A stretch of 64,000 nt of DNA from Basidiobolus meristosporus CBS 931.73 (Eukaryota > Basidiobolomycota > Basidiobolomycetes > Basidiobolales > Basidiobolaceae): positions 62,001 to 126,000 of the forward strand of contig MCFE01000084.1 in NCBI GenBank assembly GCA_002104905.1. Reading direction: 5' to 3'. The notes beneath the pieces were generated by a model. That model was not told the DNA's origin. It made no database searches and saw only the letters and a program-made list of their open reading frames with translations. This document shows positions 1-10,904 of the stretch, piece after piece. Position numbers and translations under genes: made by a program. Position 1 is the stretch's first letter. Each line of letters starts with the position of its first letter.

Positions 1-2573
1 ATCTATTGGATAGAATATCTACAAGGCATCCAAACTTAATAAGGATCACATGGTAAATGAAACTTGCAACTTCTTGTTCACTGGCTATAGGTACAGCTTT
101 AGCCACTGGCCATTTGGTGGCATAGTCAGTTGCTACTAGGATCCAATGTTTGCATTTCCTGGTAGTTTACAGTCTTCCATAAAACTCAATTCCCTGTCTT
201 GCAAATGGTCTTACAGGCCCCAAGGGAAAGAGTTCAGCAATCCTCTTTGGTTGGCCTTGGTTGATATGGCAATTTGGGCATGTTTTCACTAGCTTCTCAA
301 TGTCATGTTTCATTCTGGCCCACCATGCTCTGGCTTTCACAAGGCTATAGGTTCCTTCAATTCCAAGATTTCCATATCCATTGTGTAGCTTATGTATCAA
401 ATTCAGGCAAGCAACATAGGGGCCATAGGCAATAGGGCATCAATCAACTATTTGGTAGAGTGTTTCATCCTGTACTACAAATTAGCTGGCTGCATCCTGG
501 ATCATCTTCTTGATATCTTTATCCACTTCATTAGGAGTGGCTGGTCCTCCAAGTACTTTGGTAATGGGCTAGGCCACTCTGATTCATGCACCAAGTTGTG
601 CAACTTGATCTAATCTTGATAATGCCTCAGCATCCGTATTGTTTTTCCCAGGGCAGTGGACAATCTCCAAATCAAATTGCTGAATGTATTCACTCCATCT
701 TGTCATCCTTTCAGAGAGTACCTTCTGAGCAGATATAAACTTGAAGGAGGCTTGATCAGCCTTTACAGTGCATTTGATTCCTTCAATACAGCATCTCCAT
801 GTCTTCAAACTGTGTATTATAGCAAGCATCCCCTTCTCACACACTGGATACTTTGTTCTGATGAGTTCAGGTTCTTGGATTCAAAGGCTACTGGGTAGTC
901 CTTTCCCTTGTGTTCTTGACTCAACACTCCACCAATTGTACAATCTGAAGCATCTGTGCACAGAGTAAGCTCTTTTCTGAAGCCAGATATTCTTATGCTT
1001 GGCAGCTTAGCAAGTTCATTCTTGAGCATCTGGAAGGCAGTATCACAAGCTATGTCCCACTTGTAGGTATTGTCTTTCTTGAGGATATCAGTTAAAGGGG
1101 CTGCAACACTTACAAAGGACTTGACTAATCTCTAATAATAGGAAACCATTCCAAGAAATGATCCAAGCTCTGATATGCTATGGTGTTTCTTCAGATTCTT
1201 GATAACTTCACCCTTCTTATGGTCTAAAGTTATTCTTCTGCTAGTCACTTTGTGTCCTAGATATTCAACATGTTCCTTAAAGAATTCACACTTGGGCAGC
1301 TTGCCAAAAAGCTTGTTCTCTCCTAGCTTCTTCATGACCTTTTCAATGTGCACCAAGTGATCTTCTTCTGTCTTGCTGTATATCAATAAATCGTCTAGGT
1401 AGATTATCACAAACTCGTCTAAGTACTCCTAAAAGACAGTCTGCATCAGTGTCATGAATGTTGCAGGGGTATTGGTGAGGCCAAAACTCATGACTAAGTA
1501 CTTGTAATGCCCATATCTGGTCCTGAAAGCTGTCTCAGGGATGTCTTCTGGTTTCACCCTAATCTGGTTGTATCCTGACATGAGGTCAATCTTGCTGAAA
1601 ATAGTGGCTCCATTGAGTTGGTCCAAAAGCTCATCAATCCAAGGTATGGGGTACTTATTCTTTAATGTAACTGAGTTGAGAGCTCAGTAGTCAATGCAAA
1701 TCCTAAGTGTTTCATCCTTCTTCTTCACAAAAATTACTGGTGCTCCTCAAGGTGACTTGCTAAGTCTGATATATCCTTGCTCCAGTAGCTGATCTATTTG
1801 ACTCTTCATCTCTTCCAACTCCAATGGACTCATTCTGTAAGATGTCTTACTCACTGAAGGGCTGTCTCCTGTTTTGATGTCATGATCCATGTCTCTGACT
1901 GGTGGTAGTCCTACAAACTCATCTGGAAATACATCTGAATATTCCTTCAAAAGGGTCTGGACCTTCTGGGGTGCTCAAGTAGAGGAATCCTCCTGTAATA
2001 CTGCCAAGAGGAACATCTTGGTACCTTTTCTTTGTGCTCTACAGAAATGTGTCTTACTTAGCTCACTTGTCTCACACAAAATGAAATTGAGCAAGTTAAA
2101 ATCCAGTCTGGCAGGTAATAGCTTGTAGGTCTTGTTGTCCTTCTGGATCTGAGTAGAAGGGGTTCTCCAGCTGACTGATGGATTACAGCAAAATATTCAG
2201 GTTTCCCAAGTACAAGGTCAAACTAGCAGTTCCGAAATATATAGGCCTGTAGATCTTCTTCATAGTCACTGATCTTTATCCTTACTGGCTGAGTAATACG
2301 GTTGATTATGTGAGAGTTTCCATCAGCCATTGAGACTGAAGTTGATTTGGTGGGTTCCAAGTTGATTCTAGCTTTCAAAGCAAATTGCTCTAGCATGTAC
2401 TCATGCAATGCTCCTGAGTCAAGCATGATCTTGGCAGGCACTCCATTGATTACTCCATTCAAGTATAATAGCTTTCCTGAGTTTGAGGTCATCTGGGATA
2501 GGTATTCTTCTGTCAAATGGAAGATTAGTTCTGAATCTTCTTCAAGTTCCTCTCCCATGTTACTATGCTCCAA
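1..2573 (-). pseudogene. G1 pol: protease, reverse transcriptase, RNase H, integrase (stops, incomplete)
   Basis: Translation of the minus strand gives a retropepsin-like block with a DSGA active-site motif near 2430. The RT palm follows ([13 protein letters not shown] near 1590, [10 protein letters not shown] near 1475, then YLDD near 1400, catalytic aspartates intact). A Ty3-type RNase H (LCTDASDCTIGGVLSQ near 1000) comes next, then the tether ending in HCPGKNNTDAEALSRL near 630. The integrase HHCC zinc finger (H...H, then CPNCHINQGQ) lies at 400-240, and the start of the DDE core (ATDYATKWPVAKAV) at 150-60. Stops separate these blocks. The C-terminal half of integrase lies outside the window. 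The family is Ty3/gypsy; the subfamily is not determined. Confidence 0.92.
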
Positions 2574-2599
2574 GGCTTCAATATGTCTAAAGGTACTTA

Positions 2600-3437
2600 A
2601 TGGCTGGTGTCCATTTCTTCTCTGAGGGCAGTACTTTGCAATATGTCCTTGCTGGTGACAATGAAAGCAAAGCCCTTTCTTCTTACATTCTTATGAGGTA
2701 GAATTCTTCTGTACAGTGTCTATTTCAATTGGCACTGCTTCTGATTGTCTTCTTTCATAGTAATTTTAGCCTCTGTGATTAGTCATTGTGGGCTTCCCAA
2801 CTCCAAGCATAGCTGAGCCATAGTCAATGGCAATCTTGATGGCTTCTTCAGTAGTCTGAGGTCTTCAATAATTCACTTCCATACAAGTTCTTTCTTTCAA
2901 CCCATCAATAAAGTACTTAACTTGGTCCAGAGGGACCATTCTTTCAATTTGTCCAAGTAGATATCTATATTCATAGATGAACTCTTGGACCACTCCTTTC
3001 TATCTAAGTGTCTTTAACTTTCTTCTTGGTAGTATCTGTTGGTATGGGGGCTCAAAGGCATCCTGAATTTCCAACACAAACTCATCCCAGGTAGAGATTG
3101 TACAGCATTCCATCATGGTGGCTGACCTGATCTTGTTGTGGTACCACTGTAAGGCTTCATCTGCCATGTAAGAGGCTATATAATGTAACTTGCTTTCTGG
3201 AGCAATTCCCTGAGCCTTGAAAGCTTCTTCAATCTGGAAGAGCCAAGTTCCCAGGTCTTCATTGACTCTACCATTGTACCAGTTGACCTTCACTCTAAAG
3301 CTGCTCTTGACAGGGTTTTGCTGGCTTTGGGCCACGGTAGTCAGTCCTTTTTGCTGCAGGCTAAGGATCTGGAGTAAATGTTGCTGCTGAGCTAGGATTT
3401 GTTGCATACCATTCTTCCATTCTTGATTTTTGGGCAT
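2600..3437 (-). pseudogene. G1 gag with CCHC zinc knuckle (interrupted)
   Basis: The first ATG after the LTR is at 3437 and opens 145 codons: a glutamine-rich N terminus, then a typical retrotransposon capsid block (LGTWLFQIEEAFKAQG, then LHYIASYMADEALQWY). A stop just below 3000 ends this stretch, but homology continues downstream to a CX2CX4HX4C knuckle (CFHCHQQGHIAKYC, about 2690-2640). Capsid plus knuckle identifies gag, the structural polyprotein that forms the virus-like particle and binds RNA. The stops make it a pseudogene. Confidence 0.88.
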
Positions 3438-3480
3438 CTTGAGGGAGGCTTCTTCTTACTTCAGGAGAGAGGTTTCTGGT

Positions 3481-3494
3481 TCTTGCTGCTACCA
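3481..3494 (-). promoter_or_regulatory. G1 primer-binding site, initiator tRNA-Met type
   Basis: One base after the LTR end, the minus strand reads TGGTAGCAGCAAGA. TGG pairs with the CCA tail of a tRNA, and TGGTAGCAG is the complement of the 3' end of common eukaryotic initiator tRNA-Met sequences. The match beyond nine bases cannot be checked without the host tRNA. Confidence 0.6.
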
Positions 3495-3495
3495 G

Positions 3496-3863
3496 TGTTA
3501 CAAGTCTTGGGATAAGAGTTATAGAGGAATAGGGAGCCTAGTTAGTATTGTATTCACTAAAACTTGAACTGATTTTTATTGAGGTTCCAGCAACTCCCTG
3601 TATACATTTGGCCCAATATATTGCTGACTAATTGTAACTCATAATGTAGGCTGTGGCTGATGACTCATTTGATACATCAGCATCACCCAATAAGATCCTG
3701 CTTAATATATCCATTCCTGTCTGATAAGGATCTGCTGATTCATTTGCTGACTAATGCTACTGATTTGATAGCTAATACTGTTACACTGATAGGCTAAACA
3801 TATAACTAATTGATTTGACTAATAACTGTTCTGATTTAAACATTCAAGCAGTAGATCATAACA
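3496..3863 (-). repeat. 5' LTR of G1 (LTR family A)
   Basis: This 368-bp segment begins TGTTACAAG and ends GATCATAACA on the plus strand, giving inverted TGTTA/TAACA termini. It matches, in opposite orientation, the solo LTR at 6104-6473 over its whole length, which fixes both ends. The gag start lies 58 bp downstream on the minus strand. Confidence 0.9.
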
Positions 3864-4578
3864 GTGTAATACTTGGCCAGTTGATAGGACAATGCTGATC
3901 CAAATAAGACAAATGGGATAAATCCAAATTAAGCATATTGGAATATAGGTAAGTAGTAGTTACTGCTACTCCTTGCCAAAATTATCACAGGATGAAACTT
4001 ACCCTGTATATGATAAAAATATATAACTCTCATATGGATGACAGCTTGACTCAGAGACTGTCCTGATACCAGCATGTGACAAAAGTTACATTGCATTCAC
4101 ATCTCAACATGCCAGCATTGTTTGGTGTCCAACTTGTCAGGAATTAGCCACTTTAGGTGGAAAAGATAGTTAAGACTCCATAAATATTTAGTTATTTACC
4201 CATCAAAAGAACCTTATGTAGCTCAACAAATATTGTGAAGCTGTAAAGTGTCAGGCTCAGTGTCAATCAAGTGTACATAATTCCAATATATGGGAGTGCA
4301 AACATTACAAACAAGAATTGAGGTCTAGATTGAAACATGTTTGCCAATGCCTCTGCCCTAGCACTTCATAGACACTCATTGCGCAATTACTCTTACACCA
4401 AATCCTGCTGATCTTTGATTCTCATCTACCTGAATATGCTACTAATCTAACAGTATCAGCGCATAAATCTTATGGTAATCCCACTGGTATCTGAGCCAAT
4501 AGCATGCTTGTGTGCTTTTCCAGAAATCATAGGTGGTTATGATGTCAAATGTGTGAGATTGGTGGGATATATTCAATA
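3864..4578. other. No recognisable gene; AT-rich transposon-island sequence
   Basis: This stretch has no open frame of note and no repeat that I can match within the window. It separates the G1 LTR from the foldback element. CpG is very scarce, as in the decayed elements around it, so it may be old transposon sequence. Confidence 0.5.
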
Positions 4579-5309
4579 GACTTGTTCTGTTGGATAGTGC
4601 CACATTGAGCCATGAGTGCCAAATGATGCCATAGTGTGCCAGAGAGACCAAATGAGCCTCTACCTGGCCACAGAGTGTGAAACATAGCTCTGCATCTTCA
4701 CGCAAAGCAGCCCCTGGTTTCACCCATTGTGTTGGAGAATATCCATTTTTTGACCTTTTTTGTTGGATCAATGTTGTGCAGGATGTGTTAGAGCACAAGC
4801 AGATTGAAGATATGCATCTGAGACTCAATACCCATGGCACTATGAATCCAGCTCCTGTAGCTTGTATCATGTCACAAAAATGAATGGCACTATCTTGATC
4901 CACTGGTACTATCTGGCACTATATTTAAATATTGGCCCTAAAGTAAGATCTATACAAAGCTCTTATAGTGCCAGATAGTACCAGTGGGCCAAGATAGTGC
5001 CATTCATTTTTGTGACATGATACAAGCTACAGGTAATTGATTCAGAGTGCCATGGGTATTGAGTACCAGATGCATATCTTCAGCTCTCCTGTGCTCTTAC
5101 ACATCCTGAGCTATATTGATCCACAAAAAAAGGTCAAAAAATGGATTTTCTCCTGCCCAATGGGTGAAACACAGGGGCTGCTTTACATGAAGATGCAGAG
5201 CTATGTTTCACACTCTGTGGCCAAGTATAGGCTCACTTGACCTCTCTGGCACACTATGGCATCATTTGGCACTCATGGCTCAATGTGGCACTATCCAATG
5301 GAACAAGTC
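4579..5309. mobile_element. Long-armed foldback element, copy 1 (731 bp)
   Basis: The segment is a near-perfect inverted repeat. The left arm 4579-4923 and right arm 4965-5309 (about 345 bp each) flank a 40-base loop with the conserved core GGCCCTAAAGTAAGATC. The ends read GACTTGTTC...GAACAAGTC. The arms carry many copies of TGCCA/TGGCA. The left flank ends in TA; the right flank reads AA, perhaps a mutated TA. No transposase is encoded; open frames in the arms are incidental. A full second copy is at 23201-23931. It is best described as a non-autonomous foldback/MITE-like element. Confidence 0.88.
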
Positions 5310-6103
5310 AAATATCTTAGAGACATTATTATTATTCAAGCACAAACATTAAGAGTATGATGTTCCCACAAGTAAACCTATAGAAGTAAGCATACAAGAG
5401 CATCAAAGTAGGCAAACCATGCACCATTAGCCAGAATATGGATTTAATCCAAACCCAGTGATAAATGCCTAGTGAAAAATAACTTGGTTGTGCAAGTGGA
5501 CTCAATCCTGATCAGCCATCAGGATCCTGCAATGAGGCCACTTTTTATCCAGTAGGCTTGTTTTAATGACCTCCTGTACAATGTTATAAAAGGATTCTAA
5601 AGTGTTTTGCTCATTCAGCTGCTAACTAGTTAAATATACCTACAATATGTGGATGGTCCTTGGATGGAGTTTGGATTGAACTCTGATGGTCCTATTGAGT
5701 CCTACATTTATCTGATTATACCCAACAAGCCAGCTCATGCAAATATATATTAAGTGGGAAGAACTTGAGGGGTTATTGATAGCTCCTTTGCAGCCATTTG
5801 TCAGCATTATAACAGCCTTACTGCAGTCAATCACTTGTACTGCAGAGTAGTCCTGATCAGTTGGTTAGTGTAGCTTAATACTAGCTAGCTGAAATGCCAG
5901 ATTGATCTGACACTCATCAACACTAACAGGCACTATAATATTTACCTTGCTACCAGTGCTAGAATTAAGCTACAGGTATTTCTACTTAATCTTTCATATA
6001 ATGCACCAAATAGTGCATTTCCTGTTTATTAACTCTTCATAATGATCCTGAAACATTCCTGCTGGTGGATGTTGTCTGGCTTAAATATATTGCTCATTAC
6101 TGG
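5310..6103. other. No recognisable gene; AT-rich filler
   Basis: I see no coding signal, LTR end or repeat relationship here. The only open frames are short and composition-driven. Confidence 0.5.
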
Positions 6104-6473
6104 TGTTATGATCTACACCGTGAGTGTGTAAGTCAGATCAGTATTTGGTTAAATCAGTTAGTCTTATATTGAGCCTAGTGGTAAATAAGTGCTACCTATT
6201 ATATCAGTAGTATTGATCTGAAGACAAATCAGCAGATCCCCATCAGACAGCAACAGATATTTTAAGTAGGACCTAAGTGGGTAATGATAATGCAAGCAAA
6301 TAAGTCATCAGCCACAACCTACCTTAGGAGATACAATTAATCAGCAATTGATCTGGCAAAAATGTATATAAGGAGCTGCTGGATCCTCAATAAAGATCAG
6401 TTCATGTTTTAGTGAATACAATACTAGCTCAACTCCCTATCCCTCTACAACTCTTATACCAAGGCTTGTAACA
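6104..6473 (+). repeat. Solo LTR of family A (G1 type)
   Basis: This 370-bp LTR begins TGTTATGATC and ends GGCTTGTAACA. It is the plus-strand counterpart of the G1 LTR, with the same promoter-like TGTATATAAGGAGC near 6370 and the same tail. No gag or primer-binding site follows, and flanking 5-mers differ (ACTGG, TAGCA), so target duplication is lost or the flank is rearranged. Confidence 0.82.
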
Positions 6474-6479
6474 TAGCAA

Positions 6480-9085
6480 GTGAGCCAATTGGTGATGAAT
6501 CAGCTTGTTTTGGGCCTAAAATACTCACTTCCAATCAGATGGAGTGTCTGTCAGGGGTGCTTATATGGCAAACAAGCTAGGCAACATTCCAGAAGCTTGG
6601 GAGGCATTGACACTACAAAAATATTGGCAATTGTAAACTCAGACATATGTCTAACCCTGAGACCAATATCCTTTGGAGTCCAGAAATACTTTTGATAATT
6701 ATTGATGAGCAGACAAGATATATATGGGTGTACTTCCTTAAAACAAAGGATGAGGCTTTAGAGACATTTAAGCACTTCAAGAACAATGTAGAAACCCAAT
6801 CTGGGTGTATGTTGATGGTACTTTAGAGTGGTAATGGAGGGTAACACTGCTCGAAATAGTTTACAAAGTACTGCCCATTTGCTGGTATACTCCTACAGTC
6901 CACTGTTCCAAATACTCCCCAGCAAAGTGAAGTAGCAAAATATGCCACTAGAACAACAGTGAAGATGGGAAGATCTTTGCTACATGATACAGGAATGGGG
7001 TACAAGTTTTGGGCCAAATGTGTTACTGTCATGGCACACATTAAGAGTAGATGACCAACAACAGCACTACATGATTCTACACTTTTTTAAGCATGTACAG
7101 GCAAGAAACTAGTCATCTAGCACCTCAGGATCTCTGGTAGCAAAGCTCTTTATCATATTCCTGACTAAGAATGGCAAAGCTGGAACCGCAGAGTAGAAAA
7201 GGGATCTTTGTTGGAAATTGTGAGGATACTCAAGGTAAAGAATAAATGATGGCAAAATTCAGAGCTGATTTTGAGCAGGGATGCTGTATTGGAGGAGAAT
7301 GCAGATTGGGAAGCCCCTAAAATTGTTAGCCAGCTTTCTGATGATCCAATCAATACTGATGAAGAAGATGTGTACCTAATTCAGCCAGACACAAAAGATA
7401 ATTCTATCAGTTCCTGATCAGAGCAGATTATCCCAGTTAGCAGATATACCAGAACAAAAATTGTCCTGGATCATGGTTCCATACATTAAATGATCATGAA
7501 GAAGCTAATCTTGCGTTATGTGCCAAACTTCACAATATGGAACTGGCAATGTAAAGTCCACATGATACTTGGTGGCAACAAGTCATGCAGGAGAAGTGAC
7601 AACCACTGATCAAGGCTAAAATGTGGGAACTAGTAGATTTACCAGATGGGAGAAAGCCAATGGCATGTAGATGGGTCAATAAGATTAAGATGACCTCATA
7701 TGGTAACAATGATACGTAAATGGCTAGATTGGTGGCCAAAGGCTGTTCCCAGATCCAAGGACTAGACATTTAGGAAACATTTGCTCTGTTACCAAGTATA
7801 ACTCCATTAGAAGAGTTCCAGCACTGGCAGCTGTACACAGTGTAGATCTACACCAAATGGATGCCAAGATAGACCTCCCAAATGAGGATCTGCAAGAAAC
7901 TATACATAAAGCAACCAGAAGGTTTTACCAATCCAAAAAGCCCCCATAAGGTGTGCAGACTTGGCAAATTGTTATATGGGCATAAGCAGGCACCTAGAGA
8001 ATGGCACAGCAAGATTGGCACATATCCAGGGTAAATTAGGTTCATTGGTAGCACTGCAGAACACATTATGTATTTGAAACAGCTCAGAAAGGGTGTGATC
8101 ATCCTAATTCTCTATGTTGACAATCCAATAATAGCTACCAGTAACCAGGAGGTACTTAAATATAAAAAATTAGATCTCCTCAGCAAGTTCAAGATGAAAG
8201 ATCTTGAAAATGAGCTATTTTCTAGGTAGCAAAGTAATAACTGACATCCCTACACAGAAAATTGTGCTTAATCAGCCCAAGTATAGTATGAACACTCTTA
8301 GAAGCTTCAAAATGAAAAATTGCAAACCTACAGCTATCCTAATTGACAATAACCTGAAATTGAGCAAATCCTAGCCAGTTTTAGGCAAAAAGGCACAGAT
8401 ATGGATCAAAATGTTCCTTATCAATCAATGACTTGTAGCCTGGTGTATTTGATGTTATCTACATGTCAGGATTTTGCAGTCGCCTTTGGAATAAGCAGTT
8501 GATTCTTGCAAAATTATAGATCAGATCAACTTACAGCTGTTAAGCAGATTTCAGATATTTATAAGGTACTATAAATATGTTACTAGAGTACTCTGGAGCA
8601 GCTAATAGGCTAAATTTGGATGGTTAAAGTGATTCAGATTGGGCCAGAGATCTGTTTGACAGATGATCTACCACTAGATATGTATTTCTATATGCTGGTG
8701 CAGCTATCACTTGAAATTGCAAGTTACAATCAATTGAGTGCCTATATACAACTGAAGCTGAGTATATGGCTGCTTTTCAAGCAACTAAGGAGGCTATATG
8801 GCTACAAAATTACTTGGGCTTTAACTCAGATGAACCAGCATGTATTCACTAGCATAAGCAATGTTGTATATCACTAGCTAGGAATGCTACTAATCATGCC
8901 AGAACTTAGCACATGGATATAAATCACTACTTTGTGAGGGAGGCTGTAAAAAACAACCAAGTAGAGCTAGTTAACTGCCTAACTGACTAAATGGTGGCAG
9001 ATGTAATGACAAAGCCCCAGGTAGTCTGCTTATTTGTGATCTCAAACAGGAATTAGGATTATGAATTTATTTAGGTGAGGGGGAG
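6480..9085 (+). pseudogene. Heavily decayed Ty1/copia pol
   Basis: Fragments appear in copia order on the plus strand. First is the pre-integrase/zinc piece CLYGKQARQ (about 6557), which aligns with the same motif in E1. An integrase-core piece ends RYIWVYFLK near 6740. RT pieces follow near 7620-8200 (CRWVNKIK, MARLVAKGCSQIQGLD, LYVDN for YVDD). RNase H/C-terminal pieces end VADVMTKP near 9015. Stops and frameshifts occur every few dozen codons. The element ends with a purine tract (GTGAGGGGGAG) against the LTR at 9086. It is a different, older copia family from E1/E2. Confidence 0.82.
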
Positions 9086-9453
9086 TCTTGAGATATTGGA
9101 GTATTTGGTATCATTAAGTATCTAAAAGTTTATTTAACAATTCTGTAATAGTCTTGGTCACTGTAGGCCTTACTTACAGCCCTAACTTTGCACTTTCTTT
9201 AGATTTATGATCCAATGATTATCAACTTATAGTCAAGATCAAATTAGCAAATTTACAAGACAAGATGTACCTATCCTGAAACTGTTACAGATTGCTCCTG
9301 AATATTGAGAAGCCCTCCTTAGTTGGTGTTACAGTTGAACTATCTCTTCAAAGGTATATGTACTGAGCTTCTTTATGAATAAACAATAGTTCAACTATTG
9401 TCACTACTTCTTGATAAGTTGCTTATATCCAAATCACTTCCTAAATTGCAACA
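9086..9453 (+). repeat. Copia LTR, family B
   Basis: The 368-bp segment starts TCTTGAGATA (the expected TG has become TC) directly after a purine tract and ends TTGCAACA. It is the 3' LTR of the decayed copia to its left. Its first 130 bases resemble the minus strand at 22440-22600, a second relic of the family. Confidence 0.7.
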
Positions 9454-9468
9454 GGTTAAGAGCCTCAC
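9454..9468 (+). promoter_or_regulatory. Copia-type primer-binding-site relic after LTR B
   Basis: GGTTAAGAGCC immediately follows the LTR. It differs by one base from the corresponding part of E1's site, GGTTATGAGCC. A primer-binding site should follow a 5' LTR, not a 3' LTR, so this LTR once also served a second element to the right. An ATG near 9490 may be the start of its lost gag. Confidence 0.5.
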
Positions 9469-9641
9469 CTACCTCTATCTATTCTAAAGATGACCTCTAC
9501 CAGCAAGTAGAACTATACAAACCTCTTCCCTCAAAGGAGAGTTCTTAGACCATAGTGCATGATGTATCAGTGGTGCTAACTGGCTTTCAAGTGCAGTATA
9601 CACAGGACTCATCAAAGTATGAAACAGAGGGTAACTAAATA

Positions 9642-9806
9642 GACTTGTTTAGTTGGATAGTGCCACACAGCACCATAAATGCAAAATAGTGCCACAGTGC
9701 ACCAGAGAGGCAAGGCAGACCTGTTCTTAGCAGCAGAGTGTGAACCATAGTTCTGCATCTTAATGCAAAGCAGCCCCTGTGTTTCACTCAGTGTGCTAGA
9801 GAAGTT
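9642..9806. mobile_element. Foldback element fragment, copy 3 (left arm only)
   Basis: It starts GACTTGTTTAGTTGG after a TA and follows the left-arm sequence of copies 1 and 2, including the GAGTGTGAACCATAG and AGCAGCCCCTGTG blocks. It breaks off near 9806, where Tnp2-like sequence begins. Loop and right arm are absent. Confidence 0.75.
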
Positions 9807-10904
9807 TTATTTATTCACACATCTGCTCCATAAGAAGCCCCAAAAAGGTGAAGCAAGGCCCAGTACTTGCCACACACCAAGCAAGATGGAATAGAGAATG
9901 GACACAGTAGTGACAGAGATCTACATGTTCAGCTTGATGTTTGTAGTATAGCTGCTCAAATTCCATTACAAACTCTTTGCACAACAGCTTTAGATGCATC
10001 AAATTAGTATTGGTGATCCACTTCTGAATAAATATTCCTACAATGTCCACACATGACTCCCAGTGCTTGCAATGTATTCTTGGTGTGAATGACTTCAGAA
10101 CACCACCAGAATAAATACAAATCCAATTAATCCAGTCTTTGCATTTGTATTTTGCCTATGCATATGAATATTGATTGGAGCCCATGAGAAGTACCTAGGG
10201 CAGTAGATACTCTGCAATGTCTTACCAATTTTTTCAAATTTATATGGTGTCTCAAAGGGCTCATTTAGCTTGAAATGCCCCATGTACAACTTGGTCATCA
10301 GTATAGGGATATTGTTGTAAAGCAAATGCATTGCTCCCAGTGGACAGTTTTTGCTCCAACAGATACCCTCTATCTTAAGTGTCTCTGGTTTCCAATTGAT
10401 TCCATATTCAGGCCAGTGGCTTATAGCTTGCCAACTTTGCTACAATTGCATGCTGACTTCTGTATGTTCTCTCTGTGAGAAGATTATGTTCTTAGTGTTG
10501 GTGTTTAGGTAATAATAATGTGGGTGAGTTATGGAGTAAAGCCTCTGGATCTCACACATTCACCAGCAGTGCCCTTTGTTGTGCCCAGAAAAGCTGGCTA
10601 TCTTGCTGATGGCAGGGATATTGCCAATGCAGGTAATAATATGTGCTTTAACATGATGGCCATTTACTGTTATCCTGCTGGAAAGCATACAAGATTTATC
10701 CAGCAATGGATACAGGTAGCTATCCAAGTTGGACAGTGACTTGAACCCAGATACCAGTGAGACTACCATCAGATTTTTGCTCTGATACCATAAGATTAGC
10801 AGCAGATTCAGGTTGATGAGAATCAGTGGCCAGCAGGATTTGCTGGCAGAGTACTTGTTTAATGAGTATCTGTCAAGAGCTAAGGCAAAGGTATGGTCAT
10901 ACAT
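9807..10904 (-). pseudogene. Tnp2/Plavaka-like DNA transposase remnant
   Basis: Reading the minus strand from 10904, three short frames follow one another in a consistent order. The first contains KSCWPLILINLNL and VKAHIITCIGNIPAISK...SGHN, recalling the Tnp2/Plavaka motif in which a 'GD.PA.SK' block precedes a GH and a zinc site. The second (10331-10095) has GHFKLNEPFETPYKF. The third (10050-9811) has a block ending in ...TGPCFTFLGLLMEQ, resembling the 'GP...F.MER' motif of these fungal transposases. Frames are interrupted, so the gene is dead. Family assignment is by motif memory and moderately sure. Confidence 0.6.

Larger units (their letters stand above)
1..3863 (-). mobile_element. Ty3/gypsy retrotransposon G1, 3' end beyond the window edge
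   Basis: On the minus strand the order is 5' LTR (3863-3496), primer-binding site, gag, zinc knuckle, aspartic protease, reverse transcriptase, RNase H and integrase. That is the Ty3/gypsy order, with integrase last. The integrase core runs off position 1, so the 3' LTR is not in view. The frame is broken by several in-frame stops (for example just below 3000, near 2693 and near 1690), so this copy is dead, although long stretches still translate well. CpG is nearly absent, which fits age and deamination. Confidence 0.93.

Noticed and set aside
4442-5240. Open frames of 67-153 codons across the foldback element
   Set aside because: They read through inverted-repeat arms, appear in mirrored form on both strands and are not conserved in copy 2.
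9642-10904. Foldback fragment plus Tnp2 remnant as one composite transposon
   Set aside because: The foldback arm breaks off abruptly at 9806 and the full copies elsewhere contain no transposase, so adjacency is more likely accidental.
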